In this document: piece by piece, positions 7,068 to 15,795 of the stretch | Position numbering within the stretch: position 1 is the stretch's first letter | How the letters are laid out: every line of letters starts with the position of its first letter | Assembly (NCBI GenBank): GCA_964371055.1 | Contig: CAYJLF010000002.1 | Span: 62,001 to 126,000 of the forward strand | DNA length: 64,000 bases | DNA from: CAYJLF01 sp964371055 | Lineage (GTDB): Bacteria; Eisenbacteria; RBG-16-71-46; CAIMUX01 | Direction of reading: 5' to 3' | The notes under the pieces: model-generated | What the model saw: only the letters and a program-made list of their open reading frames with translations | Databases searched by the model: none | Told to the model about the DNA's origin: nothing | Translations under genes and position numbers: made by a program

Positions 7068-8548
7068 GGCGGCGGGGACTGATCCTCGAGGAAGCGGCGC
7101 ACGAGCCGACCGGTGACCGCGCGACGGTACGCCGCCGTGGACCGCACGTCGTCGATCGGTTGCACCTCGGCCGCGGCGCGGCGCTCGGCCTCGGCGAAGA
7201 GCGGGTTCTCGTCGCGTCCCCCCGGGCCGGGCATCCGCGCCCGGTGCGAAAGCCTCTGCCCCTCGAGCCAGGCCGCGGTCTCTCGCAGGAGGATCGGCGT
7301 GGCCGCGACGCTGCCGGCGGCGAGGCGGGCGAGAAGGATCGTCCCGTCATCGCAGAGCTCGAGTCTCCCCGCGAGCGACACCTTGGCGATCGATTGCGCG
7401 CGGCGGGTGCCGACCTTGTAGAAAGCCTGGCGATGCTGCGGCGACGGTGAAGCTGGGATCGATGCCAGCGATGCCGGGACGGGAGGCGCGGGGAGCGGAA
7501 TCCGGAGCCGCGTGAGGATCTCGCCGTCGCGGCCTGCGGTCCGTCGGTAACCGAGGTAGAACCGATCCAGCGGCACCTCTCTCTCACCCTCTGTTCCCGT
7601 GAAGACAGCGATCGCGTCGAGCGCCAGCAGCACCGGCGGCAGGTCGGCGGCGGGGGAGGCCGACATCAGGTTGCCGCCGAGGGTGGCGCGGTTTCGGATC
7701 GCGGGGGCGCCGAAGAGATCGGCCGCCTGTTGGAGAGCGGGGGCATGCCGTGCGACGAGGGGATCCTCGAGCAGGCGGGAGACGGTGACCGCGGCGCCGA
7801 TCTCCAAGTCCCCGCCACCGGGTCCGGCACTCGCCTCGCGGAGTGTGATCTCCTGCAACTCGGGGTACGTGGAGAGGTCGAGCACCCGATGCGGCGGCTC
7901 GGCGCCGAGTTGGAGTCCCGTCATGACATCGGTGCCGCCGGCGATGGGGGTGGGTGTCCCGGCGTCGGGCGCCGCGCCGCGCAGGAGATCGCCGAGGCAG
8001 GAGTCGTGCGGCGCTCCTGATGGGGCGGGCGCCGCGGCCAATGACGATGCGGGTGACGATGCGGGGGGCGAAGCCGCCGCCGGCGCGGATGGCGGCATCC
8101 CCGCCGCCCGCTCGACCGCCCGGACGATCCGCTCATACCCGGTGCAGCGGCAGAGATTCCCCGCGAGTCCGGTGCGGATCTGCTCGCGGGTCGGCCGCTG
8201 GTGCTTCTCCAGGAGCGCGTGCGAGGCCATCACCATGCCGGGGATGCAGAAGCCGCACTGCACGGCCCCCTCCTCGAGGAAGGCCTCCTGCACGCGGTCC
8301 GGGTGCTCCCGGCTGCCGAGTCCTTCGATCGTCAGGACGGAGCGACCGGGGAGTTGCACGGCGGGAACGAGGCAGGCGTTGACCAACTCACCGTCGATCA
8401 GCACCGCGCAGGCGCCGCACTCTCCCTCGCCGCACCCTTCCTTGGTGCCGGTCAGCCCGAGGTCGTCGCGCAGAATGTCGAGGAGACGCCGCAGCGGCGC
8501 CGCTTCGATCGCGCGCGGGGTGCCGTTGACGGTGAACTCAATCCGCAT
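7064..8548 (-). CDS. Xanthine dehydrogenase-type 2Fe-2S / FAD fused subunit
   Basis: 494 residues with two parts. Residues 1-150 are a double 2Fe-2S ferredoxin module: ligands C39, C44, C47, C59 (GCGEGECGAC...C) and C98, C101, C133, C135 (QCGFC...CRC). An Ala/Pro/Ser-rich linker (about 150-195) leads to a CO-dehydrogenase/XDH FAD domain with PIAGGTDVMTG and ATLGGNLMSASPAADL, which bind FAD. It passes electrons from the molybdenum site to an acceptor. The start at 8548 (MRIEFTVNG) overlaps the upstream large-subunit gene by 11 bases; a longer start at 8596 would overlap more and adds no conserved sequence. Fusion of the Fe-S and FAD parts resembles XdhA-type bacterial arrangements. Confidence 0.93.
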   Translation of the reverse strand: MRIEFTVNGTPRAIEAAPLRRLLDILRDDLGLTGTKEGCGEGECGACAVLIDGELVNACLVPAVQLPGRSVLTIEGLGSREHPDRVQEAFLEEGAVQCGFCIPGMVMASHALLEKHQRPTREQIRTGLAGNLCRCTGYERIVRAVERAAGMPPSAPAAASPPASSPASSLAAAPAPSGAPHDSCLGDLLRGAAPDAGTPTPIAGGTDVMTGLQLGAEPPHRVLDLSTYPELQEITLREASAGPGGGDLEIGAAVTVSRLLEDPLVARHAPALQQAADLFGAPAIRNRATLGGNLMSASPAADLPPVLLALDAIAVFTGTEGEREVPLDRFYLGYRRTAGRDGEILTRLRIPLPAPPVPASLASIPASPSPQHRQAFYKVGTRRAQSIAKVSLAGRLELCDDGTILLARLAAGSVAATPILLRETAAWLEGQRLSHRARMPGPGGRDENPLFAEAERRAAAEVQPIDDVRSTAAYRRAVTGRLVRRFLEDQSPPP

Positions 8549-10811
8549 CGCGGGCCTCGTGCAGCGACTCGGGAGTCGCGGGGATGCGGCGCACACGGAT
8601 TCCGGTGGCGTGCTCGATGGCCGAGGCGAGGGCGGGAGCGCCGCCGTCGCACGGGAGTTCGCCGAGCCCCTTGGCTCCGAACGGACCGCGGTCGTACGGC
8701 AGCTCCTCGACCGCGACCGTCATCTCGGGTGTATCGAGGATCGTCGGGATGATGTAGGTCGCCATCCGGTCGTTGAGGAAGCGCCCCTGGTCCTGCTTCA
8801 TCTCCTCGAGGTAGCCGTAGCCCAGCGCCTGCAGCGTTCCGCCTTCGATCTGGCCCGCGGCCAGGACCGGGTGGATCGCGCGGCCGATCTCCACGACGAC
8901 GGTGGCGCGCTCGGGGTGGACCTCGAGCGTGTCGTCATCGACCGTGACCTCGACGACGTCCGCGCCCCACGAGTAGGCCTTGTAGGCGTCGCCCCGGTAG
9001 GTCTCTTCGTCCCAGTGCAGACCGGGAACCGTCTGGAACTGCGCCTCGCCGCGCAGCTCGACCGACTCCCCGTGCATCTGGCGGTAGCGTTCGGCCTCTT
9101 CGAGGAATGGGCCTGGCCCGAGGCGGGATCGGAGATCGGCGCAGGCATCGACGACCAGCCTGCCGATGACCATCGTGGTGCGGGAGGCAACGGTCGGGCC
9201 GCTGTCGGGTACATCAAGGGTGTCGGGTACGGCGTGGCGCACGCGCTCGAGGGGAAGGCCGAGCGCCTGGGCCGCGATCATGGCGAGGACGGTCGAGGCG
9301 CCCTGACCCATCTCGACGTTGCTGGTCAGGATCTCGAGACAGCCGTCGCGGCCACAACGGACGGCGACTTTGCCCGCGATCCTCTCTTCGCCCGCTCCGG
9401 TGAAGCCGGCGCCGTGATGATAGAGCGAAATCCCGATGCCGCGCCGCGTCCGCCCGCCGGCCGCGTTGGCGCGATCGATGCCGGCTCGTCGTTCTGTATA
9501 ACCGGCGAGCGCGACCGCCCGCTCGAGCACGAGCGAAGCGCCGCAGGAGCCCGGCGGGAGGATCTGGCCGTAGGGGAGATGATCGCCGTCGCGCAGCAGG
9601 TTCCGTCGGCGGACTTCGAGGGGATCGAGGCCGACGGCGGAGGCGACGCGGTCGATCTGGCGCTCGGCCGCAAAAAGGGTCTGCGGCGCGCCGAAGCCGC
9701 GAAAGGCCCCGTTGGGCGGGCTGTTGGTCGCCACCGCGCGCCCGCGGATCGTGATGTTCGGAATCCGATACGGGCCCGCCGCGTGCAGGATCCCGCGGGA
9801 GAGAACGACGGGACTCAGCGTGGTGTAGGCGCCGCCGTCGAGGACGACGTCGATCTCCGCTGCGACCAGGGTGCCGTCCCGGAGGGCGCCGGTGCGGTGC
9901 CGGATCCGGGCAGGATGCCGCTTTGTCGTTGCGCGGATGTCTTCGGTGCGGTCGTAGATCATCCGCACCGGCCGGCGAGCGCGCCGGGCCAGCAGGGCCG
10001 CGTGCATCGCCAGGACCGAGGGGAAGTCTTCCTTCCCTCCGAAGGCCCCTCCGGTCGGCGCCTGACGGATCCGGACGCGCTCGGACGGCAGGCCGAGTCC
10101 GGTCGCGAGCGCCTTGTGGACGTAGTACGGACATTGCAGCGAGCCTTCGATCTCGATCCCGCCGTCTTCGTCCGGCCACGCGATGATGCCGTTCGGTTCG
10201 AGGTAGAGGTGCTCCTGATGACCGGTCGTGTAGGTCTCCTCGATGATCAGGTCGGCCCGTGCGAAGCCGTCGCCGGGGTCCCCCGTGCCGATGTGGTACT
10301 CGGCCAGGACATTGTCTTCTCCCCAGATCACGGTGCGTGCGGCGAGGCTCTCTTCAATCGAGAGAACGGCGGGCAACGCCTCGAGATCGAGCCGGACCGC
10401 GGCCAGGGCCTGCCGCAGCGTCTCCCGGTCGGGCGCGGCCACGAGCGCCACCGCCTCGGCGACGAAGTGGACCTCGTCCCGGGCGAGGATCGGATGGTCG
10501 TCGCGGATCATGGCGACGACGTTGGGGCCGGGCAGGTCGGCCGCCGTCACCCTCACGACGCGCGACCAGTCGAAGGATGGGTCGAAGTCGATGCCGCGAA
10601 GGCGGCCGCGCGGGATGGGCGAGCGTACGGTGCCGCCGATCCACGCGCCGGGGACCTCGAGATCGGCGACGAAGCGGGTCTGCCCGGAGACCTTGCCCCA
10701 GGCATCGACCCGGATGGGCGCTGGGGACCACGAGGACGAGGTGAGGGGTGCGGACGGTGCGGGCGGTGCGAGCGGAGTCGGACGCACGGGTGGCCTGGCA
10801 GGCGACTCCAT
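8538..10811 (-). CDS. Xanthine dehydrogenase-type molybdopterin-binding large subunit
   Basis: 757 residues. This is the molybdenum subunit of a hydroxylase of the xanthine dehydrogenase family, expected to oxidise hypoxanthine to xanthine and then urate. Visible landmarks are the a/b-hammerhead start (RVDAWGKVSGQTRFVADL), the cofactor loop PTGGAFGGKED, GAFRGFG with the substrate-side Arg, EMGQGAST, and GAKGLGELP near the C-terminus carrying the catalytic Glu. A Pro/Ala-rich N-terminal 25 residues looks like a leader of no function or a mis-set start. The gene lies 3 bases after adenine deaminase, which supports a purine substrate. Confidence 0.93.
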   Translation of the reverse strand: MESPARPPVRPTPLAPPAPSAPLTSSSWSPAPIRVDAWGKVSGQTRFVADLEVPGAWIGGTVRSPIPRGRLRGIDFDPSFDWSRVVRVTAADLPGPNVVAMIRDDHPILARDEVHFVAEAVALVAAPDRETLRQALAAVRLDLEALPAVLSIEESLAARTVIWGEDNVLAEYHIGTGDPGDGFARADLIIEETYTTGHQEHLYLEPNGIIAWPDEDGGIEIEGSLQCPYYVHKALATGLGLPSERVRIRQAPTGGAFGGKEDFPSVLAMHAALLARRARRPVRMIYDRTEDIRATTKRHPARIRHRTGALRDGTLVAAEIDVVLDGGAYTTLSPVVLSRGILHAAGPYRIPNITIRGRAVATNSPPNGAFRGFGAPQTLFAAERQIDRVASAVGLDPLEVRRRNLLRDGDHLPYGQILPPGSCGASLVLERAVALAGYTERRAGIDRANAAGGRTRRGIGISLYHHGAGFTGAGEERIAGKVAVRCGRDGCLEILTSNVEMGQGASTVLAMIAAQALGLPLERVRHAVPDTLDVPDSGPTVASRTTMVIGRLVVDACADLRSRLGPGPFLEEAERYRQMHGESVELRGEAQFQTVPGLHWDEETYRGDAYKAYSWGADVVEVTVDDDTLEVHPERATVVVEIGRAIHPVLAAGQIEGGTLQALGYGYLEEMKQDQGRFLNDRMATYIIPTILDTPEMTVAVEELPYDRGPFGAKGLGELPCDGGAPALASAIEHATGIRVRRIPATPESLHEARDAD

Positions 10812-10814
10812 CTC

Positions 10815-12602
10815 TCACTCCGTCACGAAGAGCGGCACCTGGACGAAGCGATCGACGTCGACCAACCCGGTATCGGTCAGCTTGAGCGACGGAATGACCG
10901 GCAACGCGAGGAAGGAGAGGGCGGTCAGAGGATCGCTGATCTGGCAGCCGGTCTCCCGGGCGGCGCGCAGGATCTCCTTCATGCCGGCCGCGACTTCGGC
11001 CAGGGGACGGTCGGACATCAGCCCGCCGACCGGGAGAGGCAGCGAAGCGAGGACCCGGCCGTCCACCACGACGGCGATGCCCCCCTCCATCGCGGCGATG
11101 TGGCGCGCGGCGATCTCCATGTCGGCGTCGTTCATCCCGAGGCAGATGAGGTTGTGGGCGTCGTGGGCGACCGACGTCGCGATGGCGCCGCGTTGCAGGC
11201 CGAAGCCGCGCACGAAGCCGAGCCCGACGTTTCCGTTCGCGCGATGCCGCTCGATCACGGCGAGCTTCGCGAGGTCGCGACGAGGATCGGCGACGACGAA
11301 GCCGTTCACGCGATCGACCGGCTCGATCTCGTGTCCGGTCGTGATCTGGTCCTTCTGGTAGACGATGACGCGGAGGCGGTCGCCCTCGGCCGGCACGGCC
11401 AGCCCGCGCCAGCTCGACCAGTTGACATTCATGCTGGCCCGCAGCGGCTTGGCCGGGCGCCGCGGGATCTCGGCAACCATCGCCCCGTTCTCCGCGACCA
11501 GGCGGCCGCGGTAGTAGACGCTCCGGACGCGGAAGGTCGCCAGGTCCTCGAGGACCACGAAGTCGGCCCAGTAGCGGGGCGCGATCCCGCCGATGTGGTT
11601 GGTCCCGAAGTACTTCGCGGGGTTGATCGTGACCATCTGCACCGCGCGGACGGGATCGATGCCGCAGGCGACAGCGCGCCGGAGGAGGTGATCCATGTGC
11701 CCTTCCTCCGCCAGCTCGACCGGGTGCTTGTCATCGGTGATGAGGCTCATCCGGACGTGCGACAGCTCGCGAACGAGGGGAGCGAGGGTGGCGAGGTTCT
11801 TCGCCGTCGAACCCTCGCGGATCATGACGTGCATCCCGCGGCGCAGCTTCTCCCGCGCCTCCTCGACGCCGATGCTTTCGTGATCCGACTTGATGCCGGC
11901 GAGGATGTAGGCGTTCAGGTCCTTGCCGGAGAGCCCGGGGCAATGGCCGTCGATCCGTTTGGGGTAGGCGGCGATGAGCTTGTCGAGCGTGCTCGGATCT
12001 CCCTCCAGCACGGCCGGGTAGTTCATCACCTCGCCCAGGCCGAGGACATTCTCCTCGTTGACGAAGTAGTGGATCTCGCGGGCGGTCAGCTCGGCGCCGG
12101 AGGTCTCGAAGGCGCTGGAGGGAACGCACGACGGGATCATGTAGAAGATCGTCATCGGCAGGCCTTGCGCCTGCTCGATCATGAAGTCGATTCCCTCGAG
12201 GCCGAGGACGTTGGCCAGTTCGTGCGGGTCGGCCACGGTGGTGGTCGTTCCGTGCGGGATGACGGCGCGCGCGAACTCCGCCGGGACCAGCATCGAGCTT
12301 TCGATGTGGATGTGCCCCTCGAAGAAGCCGGGTGCGAGAAAGGCCCCCTTCAGATCGATCGTCTCCCGCGCGTGGTAGTCACCGATCCCGACGACGATCC
12401 CGTCGGCGACGGCCACGTCTCCGCGATGGATGTCGCCGGAGAAGACGTTGATGACCCGGGCGTCGCGCAGGACCAGGTCGGCCGGCTCCAGGCCGCGGGC
12501 GATGCGGATCGCGCGGCGGAGGGCCTCCCGTCGGGAGGCGTGGTGGTTCGTATCCGGATGCAGGGTCGTGGCGGCCTCCTGACGCTGAGGGGTTTCGGCC
12601 AC
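10815..12602 (-). CDS. ade: Adenine deaminase
   Basis: 595 residues, as usual for Ade/AdeC. It converts adenine to hypoxanthine and ammonia using a metal centre of the amidohydrolase superfamily. Motifs: PADLVLRDARVINVFSGD, then GHIHIESSM (metal ligands H97 and H99), DPHELANVLG, GLGEVMNYP, DGHCPGL, SDHES and ITDDKHP, all characteristic of this branch. The GTG at 12602 has no convincing ribosome-binding site, and an AGGAGG lies just inside the coding region, so the true start may be slightly downstream. It heads the minus-strand group followed by the hydroxylase subunits and mocA, giving a coherent adenine to xanthine/urate route. Confidence 0.93.
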   Translation of the reverse strand: MAETPQRQEAATTLHPDTNHHASRREALRRAIRIARGLEPADLVLRDARVINVFSGDIHRGDVAVADGIVVGIGDYHARETIDLKGAFLAPGFFEGHIHIESSMLVPAEFARAVIPHGTTTTVADPHELANVLGLEGIDFMIEQAQGLPMTIFYMIPSCVPSSAFETSGAELTAREIHYFVNEENVLGLGEVMNYPAVLEGDPSTLDKLIAAYPKRIDGHCPGLSGKDLNAYILAGIKSDHESIGVEEAREKLRRGMHVMIREGSTAKNLATLAPLVRELSHVRMSLITDDKHPVELAEEGHMDHLLRRAVACGIDPVRAVQMVTINPAKYFGTNHIGGIAPRYWADFVVLEDLATFRVRSVYYRGRLVAENGAMVAEIPRRPAKPLRASMNVNWSSWRGLAVPAEGDRLRVIVYQKDQITTGHEIEPVDRVNGFVVADPRRDLAKLAVIERHRANGNVGLGFVRGFGLQRGAIATSVAHDAHNLICLGMNDADMEIAARHIAAMEGGIAVVVDGRVLASLPLPVGGLMSDRPLAEVAAGMKEILRAARETGCQISDPLTALSFLALPVIPSLKLTDTGLVDVDRFVQVPLFVTE

Positions 12603-12775
12603 TTTCGGCCCAGGTGGCGAGGGGTGTCAAGGGGGGAGAGGTGCAAGGGCATGGGCACGGCGCGCTGCTCGCGGGCGGGAGGAGCGCCTCGCACCGGCGT
12701 TGACCTGGGACGACCGCCGTTCCAGTCTGGGAGGGTGTCGAGATCCCGGCCGCGGCCGGGCAAGGAGGTGTCCGG

Positions 12776-13681
12776 ATGCGCGTGAGACTCGCCGCGCTCA
12801 TAGGCCTGCTGATCGCGGCGCCGCTGATCTTCTCCTGCAGCGATGATTCCTCGACCGGCCCGCCGCCTCCGTCGTCTCCCTACCAGCCGGCGATCTACCG
12901 GGAAGCCGGCCGCATCACCGCCGCGGGGCTGCGGGCGGCGATGTCCGAGGCTCTCGCGGGTCAGACCGAGCTGGGGGTGAAGGGGATCGTCGACACCGCC
13001 TTCGCCCGCGAGGGGTGCACCGAGCCGGCGTTCGAGCACATCGTCGCCGCGGGCTCCCACGCCGTCGACCTGCACTACTTCGGCGACGACGGTGTGCTCC
13101 AAAGCGGAGAACTCCTTCTCGTCGACATCGGGGCGACCTCGGAGGAGATCTGCTCGGACGCCACGCGGACGTTTCCGGTCGGACCGGTCTTCACCGCGCG
13201 CCAGAGGGAGCTGTACGATCTGGCGCTGAGCGTGCACCGGCAGGTCACCGCAGGTGTGCGGCCGGGTACGGACTCGTTGCGGGACCTGGACAGCCTGGCC
13301 ACCGCTCTGTTCGCGTCCAGCCCGCTGCGGGCGCGCACGGAATCGGGGATCGAGCGGACGATGGACGTCTTCTTCACGCACTTCCTCGGGCACTTCGTCG
13401 GGAAGTCGGTCCACGGCGAGGACGTGCCGTGGTTCGCGTCCAACCCGTTCGAGGCCGGCCAGGTCGTCGCGATCGAGCCGGGGCTCTACATCGCGTCGGA
13501 AGGGATCGGCATCCGCGTGGAGGACACCTTCCTCGTCACGAGCGAGGGACTGGAGTGCCTGACGTGCGGCTGCCCGAAGGAGCCCGCCGAAGTCGAGTCG
13601 TTGCGGGCGGCCGCGGGGGTTGTGGGCGTGCTGGCCCAGGCGGCGCCGCCGGTCGGGCTCAGCCTTCCGTGGCGGCCTTAG
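12776..13681 (+). CDS. M24-family metallopeptidase lipoprotein (Xaa-Pro aminopeptidase-like)
   Basis: 301 residues, preceded by a strong AAGGAGGTG. A lipoprotein signal (lipobox ending FSC at residue 21) is followed by an acidic/Ser linker. Residues about 40-280 are a complete pita-bread M24 domain: substrate loop FEHIVAAGSHAVDLHY, metal ligands in LLVDIGA and CSDATRTF (two Asp), FLGHFVG (His), AIEPGLY (Glu) and IRVEDTFLV (Glu). All five ligands are present, so it should be an active aminopeptidase removing N-terminal residues before Pro. Lipid anchoring is unusual, since most M24 enzymes are cytosolic. Its 3' end overlaps the convergent NTF2-like gene by 23 bases. Confidence 0.87.
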   Translation: MRVRLAALIGLLIAAPLIFSCSDDSSTGPPPPSSPYQPAIYREAGRITAAGLRAAMSEALAGQTELGVKGIVDTAFAREGCTEPAFEHIVAAGSHAVDLHYFGDDGVLQSGELLLVDIGATSEEICSDATRTFPVGPVFTARQRELYDLALSVHRQVTAGVRPGTDSLRDLDSLATALFASSPLRARTESGIERTMDVFFTHFLGHFVGKSVHGEDVPWFASNPFEAGQVVAIEPGLYIASEGIGIRVEDTFLVTSEGLECLTCGCPKEPAEVESLRAAAGVVGVLAQAAPPVGLSLPWRP

Positions 13682-14222
13682 GCTTCATCCGCTCCGTCGG
13701 GAACGAGAAGTGCATCTGCACGGCGGTCCATTGCCCGTCCCGGAGCTCCAGCACGCCGGTCCAGCGCACGTTCTCCCAGCCGACCTGGCGTCCGTCCCAC
13801 TCCGCGAAGTCATCGAGGTAGCACGAGAACCAGGCGACCGTGCCGGACTCGGAGAGGTTGATCCGGAGGTCGCGCATCTCGTGACCGGTCGCCTTGAAGG
13901 CGGGATTCCCCCAGACATCTTGGCCCATCTGCTTGAACTCGGCGAGGCTCGTGACGGTGCTGGCGTCGTCGGGGTGGTAGATGAAAAGGTCGTCCGCGCT
14001 GAAGATCCGGTAGAGGAGGTCGAAGTCCTTGTTCTGGGCCCAGCCGATCGAACCATCGATCGCCTGGCGGACCTCCTCCTTCACGGCGGCGGGATCGGGA
14101 CGGGACGGCTGGCACGACATGGCGATGACCCCCAGGCACGTCGCGGCGACCAGCGCGACGGCGGAATGGACAGGGTGACGGGTGACGCGGTGATCGACCG
14201 CGGGCGGGAAGTCGAGGTGCAC
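13659..14222 (-). CDS. NTF2/SnoaL-like lipoprotein
   Basis: 187 residues from a GTG that has GGAGGAGG 8 bases upstream. The N-terminus contains a hydrophobic segment and a lipobox (VIAMSC). The rest is one NTF2-like cone: an N-terminal helix (VKEEVRQAIDGSIGW), DLLYRIFSADDLFIYHPDD, then beta strands ending in GQWTAVQMHFSF. This resembles ketosteroid-isomerase/SnoaL-type proteins used for ligand binding or as calcium/calmodulin-kinase-association-like domains. No catalytic residues can be assigned. The 3' end overlaps the convergent M24 peptidase gene. Confidence 0.7.
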   Translation of the reverse strand: MHLDFPPAVDHRVTRHPVHSAVALVAATCLGVIAMSCQPSRPDPAAVKEEVRQAIDGSIGWAQNKDFDLLYRIFSADDLFIYHPDDASTVTSLAEFKQMGQDVWGNPAFKATGHEMRDLRINLSESGTVAWFSCYLDDFAEWDGRQVGWENVRWTGVLELRDGQWTAVQMHFSFPTERMKPKAATEG

Positions 14223-14421
14223 GACGGGATCCTCCTCCGCACGTGATTGGATGATGACCCTCCCGGGGAAGGTTCGCGCGCCAGGGCTGCCTACGGAACA
14301 CGGAAGGGCGGGGTTGCGCGGCGGCTCCCCGGCCACTCCCCTTCCCCCTATCCGCCGCCCCCCGTGGGCGGGTACTCTGGCCCTACGCTGACGTATGGGC
14401 CCGGCGAGGAGGCGATCCGCC

Positions 14422-15780
14422 ATGCAGACCGACACCTGGAATCCCGGCTCCTGGCGCTCCTTCCCGGCGCGGCAGCAGCCGCTCTACGGGGATAGCGCCC
14501 AGCTCGAGGAGGTGCTCTCCCGCCTCCAGGCCTACCCCCCGATCGTGGCGGCGGGCGAGGTGGAGGCGCTGAAGGTCAGCCTGGCGGAAGCGGGCCGGGG
14601 CGAGGCGTTCATCCTCCAGGGCGGGAACTGCGCGGAGCGCTTCATCGACTGCAACGGAGAGAGCGTCGCGAACAAGCTCAAGATCCTCCTGCAGATGAGC
14701 GTCATCCTGACCTACGGCGCCCGCAAGCCGGTCATCCGCATCGGCCGGATCGCCGGGCAGCACGCCAAGCCGCGCAGCAACGACACGGAGATCGTGAACG
14801 GCGTCACGATGCCGGTCTACCGGGGCGACGCGGTCAACTCGATCGAGGCTGATCCCGCACTCCGGACCGCCGATCCGCAGCGACTGCTGGCGAGCTACTT
14901 CCACTCCGCCGCGACGATCAACCATGTGCGCGCGTTGATCGAGTCGGGCTTCGCCGACCTCCGTCGTCCCTACAGCTGGAACCTGGAGACGATGGAGAAG
15001 GGGCGCAACTGGCCGGAGTACAAAGGCGTGGTCGACCGCATCCTGGACGCGATCGGGTTCATGGAGAGCTTCGGCGGCGCCCGCTCGGAGATGCTGGGAC
15101 GGGTCAGCTTCTACACCTCGCACGAGGGACTCCTGCTGGGCTACGAGGAGGCGCTGACCCGCCTCGATCCGGCGACCGGCAGGTGGTACAACACCAGCGC
15201 GCACATGCTCTGGATCGGCGCGCGCACCCGGCACCCGGACGGCGCCCACGTGGAGTACTTCCGCGGCGTGGCCAACCCGATCGGGATCAAGCTCGATCCG
15301 TCGGCGGACCCGGACGAGCTGGAGCGGCTGCTCGACGTCCTCAATCCGTCCAACGAGGCTGGGCGCATCACGCTGATTACCCGCTTCGGTGCGGAGAAGG
15401 TCGAGGCGCACCTGCCGCCTCTGGTCCGGGCGGTGGCCGGGAGCGGTCGTCGCGTCGTCTGGTCGTGCGATCCGATGCACGGCAACACCGTCACGCTGCC
15501 GGGCGGCCGCAAGACCCGTGAGTTTTCCGTCATCCTCGATGAGCTGACCCGCACCTTCCGCCTGCACCGGGAGCTCAACAGCCGGTTGAGCGGCGTCCAC
15601 TTCGAGCTGACGGCCGAGGATGTGACCGAGTGCACGGGCGGGTCGGGTGTCGTGACGAACGAGGATCTCGATCGCCGCTACGAGACCTGGTGCGACCCTC
15701 GGCTGAATGACTCGCAAAGTCTGGAGATGGCCTTCCTCATCGCCCGGCTGATGCAGGGGGAGGGCGCGCCGCAGAGCTGA
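14422..15780 (+). CDS. Class II 3-deoxy-D-arabino-heptulosonate 7-phosphate (DAHP) synthase
   Basis: 452 residues, the normal size of the plant/mycobacterial class II enzyme. It condenses phosphoenolpyruvate with erythrose 4-phosphate, the first step of the shikimate pathway. It opens with the family pattern TWNPGSWRSFPARQQP. GGNCAERF carries the metal-binding Cys. KPVIRIGRIAGQHAKPRS binds phosphoenolpyruvate, and SCDPMHGNT (His), HFELTAEDVTECTGG (Glu) and YETWCDPRLN (Asp) give the remaining metal ligands. The ATG at 14422 has GAGGAGG 9 bases upstream. No other shikimate gene is near, so it stands alone between secreted-protein genes. Confidence 0.95.
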   Translation: MQTDTWNPGSWRSFPARQQPLYGDSAQLEEVLSRLQAYPPIVAAGEVEALKVSLAEAGRGEAFILQGGNCAERFIDCNGESVANKLKILLQMSVILTYGARKPVIRIGRIAGQHAKPRSNDTEIVNGVTMPVYRGDAVNSIEADPALRTADPQRLLASYFHSAATINHVRALIESGFADLRRPYSWNLETMEKGRNWPEYKGVVDRILDAIGFMESFGGARSEMLGRVSFYTSHEGLLLGYEEALTRLDPATGRWYNTSAHMLWIGARTRHPDGAHVEYFRGVANPIGIKLDPSADPDELERLLDVLNPSNEAGRITLITRFGAEKVEAHLPPLVRAVAGSGRRVVWSCDPMHGNTVTLPGGRKTREFSVILDELTRTFRLHRELNSRLSGVHFELTAEDVTECTGGSGVVTNEDLDRRYETWCDPRLNDSQSLEMAFLIARLMQGEGAPQS

Positions 15781-15795
15781 ACGGGGAGGTGAAAG

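Noticed and set aside
7599..12785. A plus-strand open frame of more than 1700 codons opposite the purine genes
   Set aside because: It is antisense to adenine deaminase and both hydroxylase genes, whose motifs are complete. Long antisense frames are common in G+C-rich coding DNA, and its protein is low-complexity with no domain.
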